From positions 372,001-436,000 of the forward strand of contig CBCPKK010000005.1 of NCBI GenBank assembly GCA_965119215.1: 64,000 nucleotides of DNA, given 5' to 3'. Shown here one piece after another: positions 27,887-36,569 of this stretch; the stretch's first letter is position 1; every line of letters begins with the position of its first letter. The DNA comes from Buttiauxella sp965119215 (lineage in GTDB: Bacteria > Pseudomonadota > Gammaproteobacteria > Enterobacterales > Enterobacteriaceae). Position numbers and translations under genes: made by a program. The notes beneath the pieces are model-generated. The model ran no database searches. It had not been told where the DNA came from and saw nothing but the letters and a program-made list of their open reading frames with translations.

Positions 27887-27905
27887 AATTAGAAAGCAAG
27901 ATTGC
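27887..27905 (+). promoter_or_regulatory. Ada-box-like element upstream of ada
   Basis: AATTAGAAAGCAAGATTG resembles the E. coli Ada box core AAAGCGCA with its flanks AATT and AAGATT, at 64-82 bases before the ada start. The core is imperfect (GAAAGCAA). An inverted repeat GCTGTCA/TGACAGC lies downstream at 27926-27950. Confidence 0.4.
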
Positions 27906-27968
27906 GGGTTTCGCTACAGGGTTAAGCTGTCAAAGTCATAGCGTGACAGCAAAACAAAGGAGCCAGTC

Positions 27969-29039
27969 ATGAAAGATCTTTTTGACAACGCCACCGATGA
28001 AAGCCGCTGGCAGGCTGTGGAAACCCGCGACAATCGCGCTGACGGGCAGTTTATTTTTGCGGTTAAGACAACCGGAATTTGCTGCCGTCCTTCCTGCAGC
28101 GCACGCCGTCCGTTACGCAAAAATGTGGTTTTCTTTAAAACCGTAGCAGCGGCAATCGAGGCTGGTTTCCGCCCGTGCAAACGTTGCCAGCCAGACAAAC
28201 TGGCGCCTGAACAGCAGCGTATCGACCGCATTACCCAGGCCTGCCGTATCCTCGAAGCCAGCAGTGAACCGATTGTTCTTGCCGAATTAGCCGCGCAAGT
28301 TGCCATGAGCCCGTTTCATTTTCATCGGCTTTTTAAGCAAGTCACGGGATTAACGCCCCACGCCTGGCAAAAAGCGCTGCGAGCAAAACGCCTGCGTAAA
28401 CAACTGGTGCAAGGCGAACTCGTCACTCGGGCAATTTTCGATGCCGGTTATCAATCCGGCAGCAACTTTTACCAGCAGGCGGACGAGGTATTAGGGATGA
28501 CAGCTAAACAATATCGGCAGGGCGGGGAACGCACCGTGATTCAGTTTGTGGCGGGTTCTTGTCGGCTGGGCGAATTTTTAGTCGCGCAGAGTGAGCGGGG
28601 AATTTGCGCCATACTCTTAGGGAATGATGCGCAAGAACTGGTTCATGAACTGGAAGCGCTGTTCCCGCATTCCTCATTAAAAGCGGGCGACGATGCTTTT
28701 GCCCAGAGCGTGGCGCAGGTCGTGAGTTTCCTTGAACATCCAGGCCAGCATTTTGCTTTACCGCTGGATATCCAGGGCACCGCGTTTCAGCAGCAGGTCT
28801 GGCAGGCATTGCGCGACATCCCCGCAGGGCAAACGGCCAGTTACCGCGACATTGCCCAACGTATAGGCAAACCGCAGGCGGTGCGTGCCGTTGCAGGGGC
28901 ATGTGCTGCAAACAAACTGGCGGTGATTATTCCCTGCCATCGCGTTGTGCGCAACGACGGTGCGCTTTCGGGCTACCGTTGGGGTGTTGAACGTAAGCGC
29001 CAACTTCTTGAAATTGAAGCCGAACAGCGAGAGGAATGA
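27969..29039 (+). CDS. ada: Ada methylated-DNA repair protein and transcription activator
   Basis: 356 residues. The N-terminal zinc-cysteine domain has four cysteines, C39 and C43 in CCRPSC and C70 and C73 in RPCKRC (E. coli 38, 42, 69, 72); methylation of the first by methylphosphotriesters turns Ada into an activator. An extra Cys at 38 replaces Phe. An AraC-type HTH follows (SPFHFHRLFKQVTGLTP). The C-terminal O6-methylguanine methyltransferase domain has the acceptor in IIPCHRVV. It is operonic with alkB: the ada stop overlaps the alkB start by one base. Confidence 0.97.
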   Translation: MKDLFDNATDESRWQAVETRDNRADGQFIFAVKTTGICCRPSCSARRPLRKNVVFFKTVAAAIEAGFRPCKRCQPDKLAPEQQRIDRITQACRILEASSEPIVLAELAAQVAMSPFHFHRLFKQVTGLTPHAWQKALRAKRLRKQLVQGELVTRAIFDAGYQSGSNFYQQADEVLGMTAKQYRQGGERTVIQFVAGSCRLGEFLVAQSERGICAILLGNDAQELVHELEALFPHSSLKAGDDAFAQSVAQVVSFLEHPGQHFALPLDIQGTAFQQQVWQALRDIPAGQTASYRDIAQRIGKPQAVRAVAGACAANKLAVIIPCHRVVRNDGALSGYRWGVERKRQLLEIEAEQREE

Positions 29040-29680
29040 TGCTCGATTTATTTGCCGGTGAAACGCCGTGGCAAGAGCCGCTGGCGGAAGGGGCGGTTAT
29101 TCTGCGCCGCTTTGCCTGTGCTGATGCGCCGCGACTTCTCGCGCAAATTGCGGCACTTGCCGCGCTTTCTCCTTTTCGTCAGATGGTGACGCCCGGCGGA
29201 TATACCATGTCGGTAGCAATGACTAACTGCGGCGATGTCGGCTGGACTACCGACAGCCACGGCTATCTTTATTCACCGATTGACCCGCTTACATCGCAGC
29301 CCTGGCCTGATATGCCGGATATTTTCAGAACACTATCAGACTCCGCCTCCAGCGCTGCGGGATATCCCAATTTTTCGCCCGACGCTTGCCTGATTAACCG
29401 CTATGCGCCGGGGGCGAAACTTTCGCTCCATCAGGATAAAGACGAGTTAAACCTGCAACAGCCGATTGTCTCAGTATCTCTTGGGTTACCCGCTGTTTTT
29501 CAGTTTGGCGGGCTGAAACGCAACGATCCGCTGAAAAGAGTGATGCTTGAACATGGCGATGTGGTGGTATGGGGCGGGCCTTCACGCCTGTTTTATCATG
29601 GGATTTTACCGCTCAAAGAGGCCCATCATCCCGCTACTGGCGAATACCGCTTTAACCTCACATTCCGCCACACTCGATAA
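29039..29680 (+). CDS. alkB: Alpha-ketoglutarate-dependent dioxygenase AlkB
   Basis: 213-residue Fe(II)/2-oxoglutarate oxygenase that removes 1-methyladenine and 3-methylcytosine lesions by oxidative demethylation. Iron ligands are His131, Asp133 (LHQDKD) and His187 (LFYHGI), exactly the E. coli positions; the 2-oxoglutarate Arg pair is in RFNLTFR. Two ATGs are adjacent; the second (29039) is better spaced from GAGAGG and gives the E. coli N-terminus MLDLFA. It overlaps ada by one base (TGATG). Confidence 0.96.
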   Translation: MLDLFAGETPWQEPLAEGAVILRRFACADAPRLLAQIAALAALSPFRQMVTPGGYTMSVAMTNCGDVGWTTDSHGYLYSPIDPLTSQPWPDMPDIFRTLSDSASSAAGYPNFSPDACLINRYAPGAKLSLHQDKDELNLQQPIVSVSLGLPAVFQFGGLKRNDPLKRVMLEHGDVVVWGGPSRLFYHGILPLKEAHHPATGEYRFNLTFRHTR

Positions 29681-29764
29681 AGCGAATATAAATAAGAATT
29701 ATTCTTGCTGTCAGGGGCAAGGCGTTTAAACTGCTCGCTGTTTTCGATTGACGGGTAGTGAGTG

Positions 29765-31411
29765 ATGGAACTTTTACGTGTAGTTTACCGGCAGTATCGC
29801 TGGCCTTTTTTGATGGTGATGGCGCTAAGCCTGCTCAGTGCTGCACTGGGTATTGGCCTGATTGCTTTTATCAATGTGCGACTGATCGAAACACCTGATA
29901 TTTCCCTTTCGGTATTGCCTGAATTTCTCGGCTTGTTACTGCTATTAATGGCGGTGACGTTAGGTTCACAGCTGGCGCTGACCACGCTCGGTCACCATTT
30001 TGTCTACCGTCTGCGCAGCGAGTTTATTAAGCGCTTGATGGACACTCACGTCGAACGCGTTGAACAGCTTGGCAGCGCAGCACTTCTGGCCGGTTTAACC
30101 AGTGACGTTCGCAATATTACGATTGCCTTTGTGCGCTTGCCGGAACTGGTGCAGGGCATTATTTTGACATTCGGCTCAGCCGCTTATTTGGCGTGGTTGT
30201 CGCCAAAAATGCTTGGCGTGACGGCGATTTGGGTGGCGATAACCATCTTCGGTGGTTACGTGCTGGTGGCGCGTGTTTATAAACACCTGGCGCACCTGCG
30301 TGAAGTTGAAGACCAGCTCTATAACGATTATCAGACCGTCATTGAAGGGCGCAAAGAGCTGGCGCTAAACCGCGAACGTGCGGAACGTGTCTATGAAGAT
30401 ATTTATGTTCCCCATGCCACGGATTACCGCCGCCATATTATTCGTGCCGATACCTACCACCTGAGCGCGGTGAACTGGTCGAACATTATGATGCTTGGCG
30501 TTATTGGCCTGGTGTTCTGGATGGCGAACATCCTCGGTTGGTCAGATACCAACGTCGCGGCGACATTTTCCCTGACGCTGCTGTTCTTACGCACGCCGTT
30601 GCTGTCGGCAGTTGGCGCACTGCCTACATTGCTCACCGCCCAGGTGGCATTCAACAAACTCAATAAATTCCACCTCGCACCGTACAATGCTGAGTTTCCA
30701 CGCAGCCAGGAACCTGCCCGCTGGCAAACGCTTGAAATGCGCGATGTGGTCTTTCAGTACGGCGATAACACGTTCTCCGTTGGGCCGCTGAATCTCAAAA
30801 TTGAACGTGGGGAATTGCTGTTCCTGATTGGCGGAAACGGCAGCGGTAAATCCACCATGGCAATGTTGCTGACCGGGCTTTACCAACCGGTTTCAGGCGC
30901 TATTTATCTGGATGGCAAAAAGATTGATGCCAGCAATCAGGATGATTACCGCAAACTGTTCTCTGCGGTATTTACTGACGTCTGGCTGTTTGACCGCTTG
31001 CTTGGCCCGCAAGGTGAACAGGCGAATCCAGAACTGGTTACCAGCTGGCTTGAACGTCTGCAAATGAGCAACAAACTGGAGCTGGAAAACGGCACCATCC
31101 TCAATCTGAAACTCTCGAAGGGGCAGCGCAAACGCGTGGCGCTGTTGCTGGCACTGGCAGAAGAACGCGACATTATTTTGCTCGATGAATGGGCCGCCGA
31201 CCAGGACCCGCATTTCCGCCGCGAGTTCTACCAGACGCTGTTACCGCTGATGCAGCAAATGGGCAAAACCATTTTTGCCATCAGCCATGACGACCACTAC
31301 TTCATTCATGCCGACCGTCTACTCGAAATGCGACAGGGAAAACTGAGCGAACTAACCGGCCATGAACGTGAGCAAGCCTCACGCGATGCAGTCGCCCGAA
31401 CCGAAAGCTAA
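29765..31411 (+). CDS. yojI: ABC exporter YojI (permease fused to ATPase)
   Basis: 548 residues. The N-terminal half has six membrane helices (residues about 10-310). The ATPase half has Walker A GGNGSGKST, signature LKLSKGQRKR, Walker B IILLDEWAADQDP and switch His in ISHDDHY. In E. coli YojI exports microcin J25 with TolC and limits its toxicity. The start ATG at 29765 is preceded by an in-frame GTG codon; E. coli begins MELL. A short palindrome AAGAATTATTCTT at 29694-29706 lies upstream. Confidence 0.92.
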   Translation: MELLRVVYRQYRWPFLMVMALSLLSAALGIGLIAFINVRLIETPDISLSVLPEFLGLLLLLMAVTLGSQLALTTLGHHFVYRLRSEFIKRLMDTHVERVEQLGSAALLAGLTSDVRNITIAFVRLPELVQGIILTFGSAAYLAWLSPKMLGVTAIWVAITIFGGYVLVARVYKHLAHLREVEDQLYNDYQTVIEGRKELALNRERAERVYEDIYVPHATDYRRHIIRADTYHLSAVNWSNIMMLGVIGLVFWMANILGWSDTNVAATFSLTLLFLRTPLLSAVGALPTLLTAQVAFNKLNKFHLAPYNAEFPRSQEPARWQTLEMRDVVFQYGDNTFSVGPLNLKIERGELLFLIGGNGSGKSTMAMLLTGLYQPVSGAIYLDGKKIDASNQDDYRKLFSAVFTDVWLFDRLLGPQGEQANPELVTSWLERLQMSNKLELENGTILNLKLSKGQRKRVALLLALAEERDIILLDEWAADQDPHFRREFYQTLLPLMQQMGKTIFAISHDDHYFIHADRLLEMRQGKLSELTGHEREQASRDAVARTES

Positions 31412-31417
31412 TCAATG

Positions 31418-31446
31418 AAACCAGCCTTAATCGGCTGGTTTTTTGT
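31418..31446 (+). terminator. yojI terminator
   Basis: Perfect 9-bp stem AAACCAGCC (31418-31426) and GGCTGGTTT (31433-31441) with a T-tract. Confidence 0.85.
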
Positions 31447-31502
31447 TTTATGGGCGCAAGAGGGCTATAACTAAGCTCGTCGCAATTAGGGAAAACTGCC
31501 AG

Positions 31503-32930
31503 ATGTCTGTCACTCCAAAGTACAGCACTAAACAGCGTGCGCAAGACCGTGCCCGAATCCTCCAGATACTGTTAACCAATAAAGCGGTTGCCACTGGCAT
31601 TCTGAGTAAATCGCCGCCACCTGATTCGCAAACACCTGAGCAAGATATTGCAGAGATAGTCATGCTGGTGGCAAGACTGCCAGCGGCGGATCTTGCCGAT
31701 GTGCTGGAAGCGTTACCGACGGAAGAACGCCATGCGTTGTGGAGCCTGGTAAAAGAAGACGAACGCGGCAAAGTGTTGATTGAAGCCTCGGAAACAGTCT
31801 GGGACGATTTGATTGAAGGGATGAGCGACAAAGAGTTGCTCAATGTCATTCGCCCGCTGGATATCGACGATCAGATTTACCTCGCGCAATATCTGCCGCG
31901 TGACCTGATGGGGCGCTTGCTGGCAACGTTGCCGCAAGAACAACGCGCCCGCGTAAGACAAGTGCTGCACTTCGAAAAACACAGTGTCGGCGCGATCATG
32001 GATTTCGAAGTGATCACCGTGCGGGCTGATGTCACGCTGGCGGTGGTGCAACGTTTCCTGCGTTTACGTGGCAAAGTACCGCAAAACACCGATAAAGTTT
32101 TTGTTACCACGCGCGATAAAACCCTGCTGGGTGAACTGGGGTTGACCACTATTTTGCTGCACGCGCCGCAGACGCTGGTCGCAAACGTCATGGACGATAA
32201 TCCCACCTGTTTTGCCCCGGAAGATAACGACGAAGTTGCCGCGCGAACCTTTGAACGTGATGACTTAGTCAGTGCGGCGGTTATCGACAGCAGCGGCAAA
32301 CTGATTGGCCGCCTGACCATCGATGAAATCGTTGACGTGGTTTACGAAGAAACTGATACCGATCTGCGTCGCATGGGTGGCTTGAGCGCCGAAGAAGACG
32401 TGTTCGCGCCCGTCAGCAAAGCAGTCAAAGCCCGTTGGGCATGGCTTGCATTAAACCTGTGTACCGCGTTTGTTGCGTCCCGCGTGATAGGCCTGTTTGA
32501 ACATACTATTTCGCAACTGGTGGCTCTGGCTTCGCTGATGCCGATAGTTGCAGGTATCGGCGGCAACACCGGCAACCAGACAATAACCATGATTGTGCGG
32601 GCGCTCGCTCTGCAACATATTCAGCCGGGTAACTTCTCATTCCTGGTGCTACGTGAACTGGGTGTGGCCTTGTTTAACGGCATTATCTGGGGCGGAGTCA
32701 TGGGGTGCGTAACCTGGTTGCTTTACGACGATCTTGCTTTGGGTGGCGTAATGACGCTGGCCATGATCCTTAACCTGCTGGTTGCTTCATTAATGGGCGT
32801 GCTGATTCCGATGATAATGATTCGAATGGGAAAAGACCCCGCGGTTGGCTCAAGTGTCATGATCACTGCCATTACCGACACCGGCGGTTTCTTTATTTTC
32901 CTCGGACTTGCGACAATATTTTTGCTCTGA
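31503..32930 (+). CDS. mgtE: Magnesium transporter MgtE
   Basis: 475-residue Mg2+ channel. Domain order: N-terminal superhelical MgtE_N domain (residues about 50-150, LPTEERHALWSLVKEDERGKVL), two CBS domains (about 155-280, starting VGAIMDFEVITVRAD), a plug helix and five membrane helices. The pore region contains PIVAGIGGNTGNQT, the selectivity segment of the family. The start MSVTPKYSTK is chosen over an ATG 20 codons upstream that lies in the yojI terminator T-tract. E. coli K-12 has no MgtE. No Mg2+ riboswitch is recognisable in the 60 bp upstream. It is convergent with the IbrB-like gene, six bases apart. Confidence 0.92.
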   Translation: MSVTPKYSTKQRAQDRARILQILLTNKAVATGILSKSPPPDSQTPEQDIAEIVMLVARLPAADLADVLEALPTEERHALWSLVKEDERGKVLIEASETVWDDLIEGMSDKELLNVIRPLDIDDQIYLAQYLPRDLMGRLLATLPQEQRARVRQVLHFEKHSVGAIMDFEVITVRADVTLAVVQRFLRLRGKVPQNTDKVFVTTRDKTLLGELGLTTILLHAPQTLVANVMDDNPTCFAPEDNDEVAARTFERDDLVSAAVIDSSGKLIGRLTIDEIVDVVYEETDTDLRRMGGLSAEEDVFAPVSKAVKARWAWLALNLCTAFVASRVIGLFEHTISQLVALASLMPIVAGIGGNTGNQTITMIVRALALQHIQPGNFSFLVLRELGVALFNGIIWGGVMGCVTWLLYDDLALGGVMTLAMILNLLVASLMGVLIPMIMIRMGKDPAVGSSVMITAITDTGGFFIFLGLATIFLL

Positions 32931-32936
32931 GTTTTG

Positions 32937-33581
32937 CTATTTCACCGTCCAGGCCTGCGAAAACTTACGTTTGCCAAACAGTTCGAACAGGCCGCAAACT
33001 TGCTTGAGCCGCAGCACTTCATCTGCGTCCATTCCCAGCTCAAGACTGATTTTCTTATCATCCCAACCCAGCTGAGACAATTCACGCACAATTTCAGCCA
33101 TCGCATTGATTTGATGACGGCCGCGCGCACGGTTATGGCGAATGGTTGCAGCCATACGGCGGCTTTTGTCATGGCTGGCTTGTGGCATCAAAACCACAGG
33201 AACGTAATCGTGGAGCCTCGTGTTGAGTACACCCACTTTCTTACTTAATTCAAAACGATGAAAGCCGTCGATAATAACGAATTTATCCGTACTGGCATCT
33301 TGTGTAGCCACAATCGGATGGGTAAAACCATCCTGAATCAGCGAGGTGCTCAACAACGTTTTTTCTGCAGGAGCCACGTTATTTGGGTTGTAATCATTTG
33401 AGGTGATTTTCTTTGTTTTCATCCATATAACACAGTCTATGGGTTCATTTTTAAACGGACTATATTCATGCAGCGTGCTTTTTATTTGGTTGATGGCACC
33501 AATTCGTTGTTCCTGCGTTAGCGTGCTCAAAAAATTGCGCAATGCAGCGTTAATTTCTTCGACGTTTATAGAATTTTCCAT
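32937..33581 (-). CDS. IbrB-like ParB/sulfiredoxin-fold protein
   Basis: 214 residues. A ParB-type nuclease/CTPase core is visible: IDGFHRFELSK (residues about 104-114) corresponds to the GxHR motif and IRHNRARGRHQ (147-157) to the ParB box. A small helical DNA-binding-like part follows (LGWDDKKISLELGMDADEVLRLKQ). It resembles IbrB, which with IbrA was described as a regulator of immunoglobulin-binding eib genes in some E. coli. It overlaps the upstream IbrA-like gene by 16 bases, so the two are coexpressed. ParB-fold proteins paired with PAPS-reductase-like enzymes recur in mobile islands; the biochemical function is unknown to me. Confidence 0.75.
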   Translation of the reverse strand: MENSINVEEINAALRNFLSTLTQEQRIGAINQIKSTLHEYSPFKNEPIDCVIWMKTKKITSNDYNPNNVAPAEKTLLSTSLIQDGFTHPIVATQDASTDKFVIIDGFHRFELSKKVGVLNTRLHDYVPVVLMPQASHDKSRRMAATIRHNRARGRHQINAMAEIVRELSQLGWDDKKISLELGMDADEVLRLKQVCGLFELFGKRKFSQAWTVK

Positions 33582-34780
33582 AACTGGCGTTTCTCCTTAA
33601 TACGTTGGTTGTATCTTTTGTAGCTTGTTGATTTATTAGGGCTAAACGAAAGGGCGCGACACCAATAGTCATTGTTCAACAAGACTTTGCAGATGCGCCG
33701 CCATGAGGGAATATCTTTGCTGCCGGTGTCTTTATCTTGTGTATCAGGAATGTCATGCGGGTAGTCGCGCTCCTGATACCAGTGCAAATAGACAGAAATT
33801 TTGTTGCGATAATGTTCGGCGGTAAGCTCAGGCATGCTATCGAGCAGTGCAAAAGCGTACTCACGCCAGGTGAGGTGTAGCGGCTTGTTAATCTGGCGGC
33901 GAGCATAAAAATCCCCCGTTTTGCTGGCATATAAACAGCCACTATTTGCGCCACTGACTCGCTCACACATCAAAGCCCATCTTTCAGGTTCCAGCACATG
34001 GTAAAGCCAAAGCCCCTGTCTTTGATCCTGACCAAAGGGCTCGCAAACGCGCATATAGCGCATTGGCACACCAGCTTGATACATCAGGGAATACAGTTGA
34101 TTACAGGTTTCACCTGTCTGAGAAAACCACGTCCATATATCGGCAGTTTTCCAGTCATAGAGGGGATACATATTGTATGCGTGCCCCTGTGGCGTTGCGG
34201 TAGTCCACGGCTTGTCATCGGCAAAACGCATTTTTTTATTTGAGGCGATACTCAAAAAACGGTTGTAGGACTCATCGGCGCGGATACCAATCATTATTGC
34301 CGCAGGATGTGATGCGGAAAACCATTCTGAGAATTCGCAGACAAACTCTTCAAAGCTCATTGCAGGGCGATAAAACGAGAAAAAGGCCGTATCGGTTATG
34401 GCATCGGCAGGCGGTTGGCGAACCCAGGAAACCCCTTCCTGCCAACAGACCCATTCAGGCTGAAACTGCGAAACAGAATTGGTGGTGGTGAGGGGAAGTG
34501 CGACCCAATAAAAATGATCGACCACATCTTTATATTGCTCACGCATCGCTTCAATGGTCGAAATGGTGTGGCTAAACTGGGCTTCCCAATCGATAAACAG
34601 AACGCTTATCTTTCGTTGAAGCTGGCGCGCGACCTTTGCGGCTAAATGAAACATAACTGTGGAATCTTTTCCGCCAGAAAATGAGATACAGATGCGGTCG
34701 AAGTTTGCAAAACTCCAGTGGATGCGCTCGAGAGCGGCCTGTAATACATTTTGCGGAAGAGGAATTTTAGTTGCGGACAT
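33566..34780 (-). CDS. IbrA-like PAPS-reductase-family protein (DUF3440)
   Basis: 404 residues. The N-terminal adenine-nucleotide alpha-hydrolase (PP-loop) fold carries SGGKDST at residues 35-41, followed by VLFIDWEAQFSHT and MIGIRADES. The C-terminal part (from about 210, YPLYDWKTADIWTW onward) matches DUF3440 as I remember it. Members are annotated as phosphoadenosine phosphosulfate reductase-like, but the conserved catalytic ECG-type C-terminus of true CysH is not seen. Together with the overlapping ParB-fold gene it forms the IbrAB pair. The ATG has only a weak ribosome-binding site. No eib adhesin gene is present in the window. Confidence 0.75.
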   Translation of the reverse strand: MSATKIPLPQNVLQAALERIHWSFANFDRICISFSGGKDSTVMFHLAAKVARQLQRKISVLFIDWEAQFSHTISTIEAMREQYKDVVDHFYWVALPLTTTNSVSQFQPEWVCWQEGVSWVRQPPADAITDTAFFSFYRPAMSFEEFVCEFSEWFSASHPAAIMIGIRADESYNRFLSIASNKKMRFADDKPWTTATPQGHAYNMYPLYDWKTADIWTWFSQTGETCNQLYSLMYQAGVPMRYMRVCEPFGQDQRQGLWLYHVLEPERWALMCERVSGANSGCLYASKTGDFYARRQINKPLHLTWREYAFALLDSMPELTAEHYRNKISVYLHWYQERDYPHDIPDTQDKDTGSKDIPSWRRICKVLLNNDYWCRALSFSPNKSTSYKRYNQRIKEKRQLWKIL

Positions 34781-35060
34781 TAGTCACGGTTGTCTAATAA
34801 TTAATGATGTTCCTAATATATCCATGTAAACATAAGGATAACTATGGATTTAGTGCTTATTTATATATTGTTTCCATATTTTAAAATTAACTTTAGAGAT
34901 GTTTAAAAATAAATTAAGTGTTGGTGCATGTATTATTCATGTTGTTGATTCGTATTGATTGAACGGCACAGTGTTGTACAGTTTTTCAGCTGAGAAGATG
35001 AGATGAAAATCAAGTTTTCTCTTCTTTTGCCGATAAGTTCTGTAATTAAGCGCTTTGCAT
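34781..35060. other. A+T-rich gap between the IbrA-like gene and modA
   Basis: About 280 bp of conspicuously A+T-rich sequence with no convincing gene. In E. coli acrZ and then modEF lie on this side of modABC; neither is here. The gap probably holds the IbrA-side promoter and the upstream part of the mod promoter. The composition change supports a rearrangement or insertion endpoint. Confidence 0.5.
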
Positions 35061-35084
35061 CGTTATATTATTCCTTACATAACG
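35061..35084 (+). promoter_or_regulatory. ModE operator of modABC
   Basis: CGTTATATT, six bases, TACATAACG: the classical ModE palindrome, ending 19 bases before the modA ATG. In relatives molybdate-bound ModE represses the transporter here. Confidence 0.9.
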
Positions 35085-35103
35085 AAACTCAGTGGAGTAA
35101 AAC

Positions 35104-35877
35104 ATGGCTAAGCAGTGGGTACGTCTGGCGTTAGGCGCAGCATTGAGCGTCACTCTGGCAGGGCAAGCATTCGCCGATAACAGCAAAATCACCGTTTTTG
35201 CAGCGGCATCTTTAACCAACGCGATGCAGGATATTGCGACGCAGTACCAGAAAGGTAAGAACGTCGAAATCGCTTCTTCTTTCGCTTCATCCTCAACGCT
35301 TGCGCGTCAGATTGAAGCTGGTGCACCTGCTGATTTATTCATTTCTGCTGACCAGAAATGGATGGATTACGCCGTTAGCAAAGACGCGATTAAAACTGAC
35401 ACCCGCGAAACGCTGCTCGGTAACAGCCTGGTTGTTGTTGCTCCTCAAGCCAGTAAAATTGGCGATGTGGCTATCAACGCTAAGACAGACTGGACGGCAT
35501 TGCTCAATGGCGGCCGCCTGGCGGTTGGCGACCCGGACCACGTTCCCGCAGGTATTTACGCTAAAGAAGCGCTGCAGAAATTAGGTGCATGGGATACGCT
35601 ATCACCAAAATTGGCTCCGGCAGAAGACGTGCGTGGCGCACTGGCGTTGGTTGAACGTGATGAAGCACCGCTTGGTATCGTTTACGGTTCTGACGCGGTG
35701 GCAAGCAAAGGTGTGAAAGTTGTCGGTACATTCCCTGAAGATTCACACAAGAAAGTGGAATACCCGATTGCCATTGTGAAAGGCCACGACAACCCAACCG
35801 TTAGCGCGTTTTACACCTGGCTTAAAGGACCGGAAGCCGCAGCTATCTTCCAACGTTATGGATTTACGACTAAATAA
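35104..35877 (+). CDS. modA: Molybdate-binding periplasmic protein ModA
   Basis: 257-residue precursor with a 24-residue signal peptide (ending AGQAFA). The mature part starts DNSKITVFAAASLTNAMQDI, with the anion-binding serines in AAASL and SSFASSS, and GDPDHVPAG downstream. It captures molybdate or tungstate for ModBC. GGAG precedes the ATG. The stop overlaps the modB start by one base (TAATG). Confidence 0.97.
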   Translation: MAKQWVRLALGAALSVTLAGQAFADNSKITVFAAASLTNAMQDIATQYQKGKNVEIASSFASSSTLARQIEAGAPADLFISADQKWMDYAVSKDAIKTDTRETLLGNSLVVVAPQASKIGDVAINAKTDWTALLNGGRLAVGDPDHVPAGIYAKEALQKLGAWDTLSPKLAPAEDVRGALALVERDEAPLGIVYGSDAVASKGVKVVGTFPEDSHKKVEYPIAIVKGHDNPTVSAFYTWLKGPEAAAIFQRYGFTTK

Positions 35878-36569
35878 TGATATTGACCGATCCCGAATGG
35901 CAGGCGGTACTGCTGAGCCTGAAAGTCTCAACCCTTGCGGTGCTATTTAGTCTTCCTTTTGGGATCTTCTTTGCCTGGGTGCTGGTGCGTTGCCGGTTCC
36001 CCGGTAAAGCCTTGCTCGACAGTATTATCCATCTCCCGTTAGTGCTTCCCCCTGTGGTAGTCGGTTACTTATTGCTGATTGCGATGGGCCGACGTGGCGT
36101 TATTGGCGCCTGGATTTACGACGTTTTTGGTATCACCTTTGCGTTCAGTTGGCGCGGCGCGGTACTCGCCGCAGCGGTGATGTCCTTCCCGCTGATGGTT
36201 CGCGCAATTCGTCTGGCGCTCGAAGGTGTGGACATGAAACTCGAACAGGCCGCCCGCACGTTAGGTGCTGGTCGCTGGCGCGTGTTCTGCTCGATTACGC
36301 TGCCGCTGACTTTACCAGGCATTATTGCCGGAACGGTGCTGGCGTTTGCGCGCTCACTCGGTGAATTTGGCGCAACCATTACCTTCGTTTCAAATATCCC
36401 CGGTGAAACCCGAACCATTCCTTCTGCGATGTACACCCTGATTCAAACGCCCGGCGGCGAAAATGCAGCGGCGCGTTTGTGCATGATCTCTATTGTACTG
36501 GCGCTGGTGTCTTTGCTGGTGGCCGAGTGGCTAGCGCGACAGAGCCGTAAACGGATAGGGGCACTCTGA
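35877..36569 (+). CDS. modB: Molybdate ABC transporter permease ModB
   Basis: 230-residue inner-membrane permease with about five helices. The EAA loop that contacts the ATPase reads EQAARTLGAGRWRVFCSITLPLTLPGI (residues 123 onward). Overlaps modA and modC by one base each, so the three subunits are translationally coupled. Confidence 0.97.
   Translation: MILTDPEWQAVLLSLKVSTLAVLFSLPFGIFFAWVLVRCRFPGKALLDSIIHLPLVLPPVVVGYLLLIAMGRRGVIGAWIYDVFGITFAFSWRGAVLAAAVMSFPLMVRAIRLALEGVDMKLEQAARTLGAGRWRVFCSITLPLTLPGIIAGTVLAFARSLGEFGATITFVSNIPGETRTIPSAMYTLIQTPGGENAAARLCMISIVLALVSLLVAEWLARQSRKRIGAL

Noticed and set aside
27926..27950. Inverted repeat GCTGTCA/TGACAGC in the ada leader as a terminator or riboswitch
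   Set aside because: Seven-base arms, an 11-base loop and no U-tract; may only be promoter-overlapping chance symmetry.
29691..29709. Palindrome upstream of yojI as a Fur box
   Set aside because: Only about 10 of 19 positions fit the Fur consensus; mentioned only under yojI.
35003..35160. Short ORF (MKIKFSLLLP...) before modA, considered as acrZ
   Set aside because: Sequence is unlike AcrZ and the frame crosses the ModE operator and into modA.
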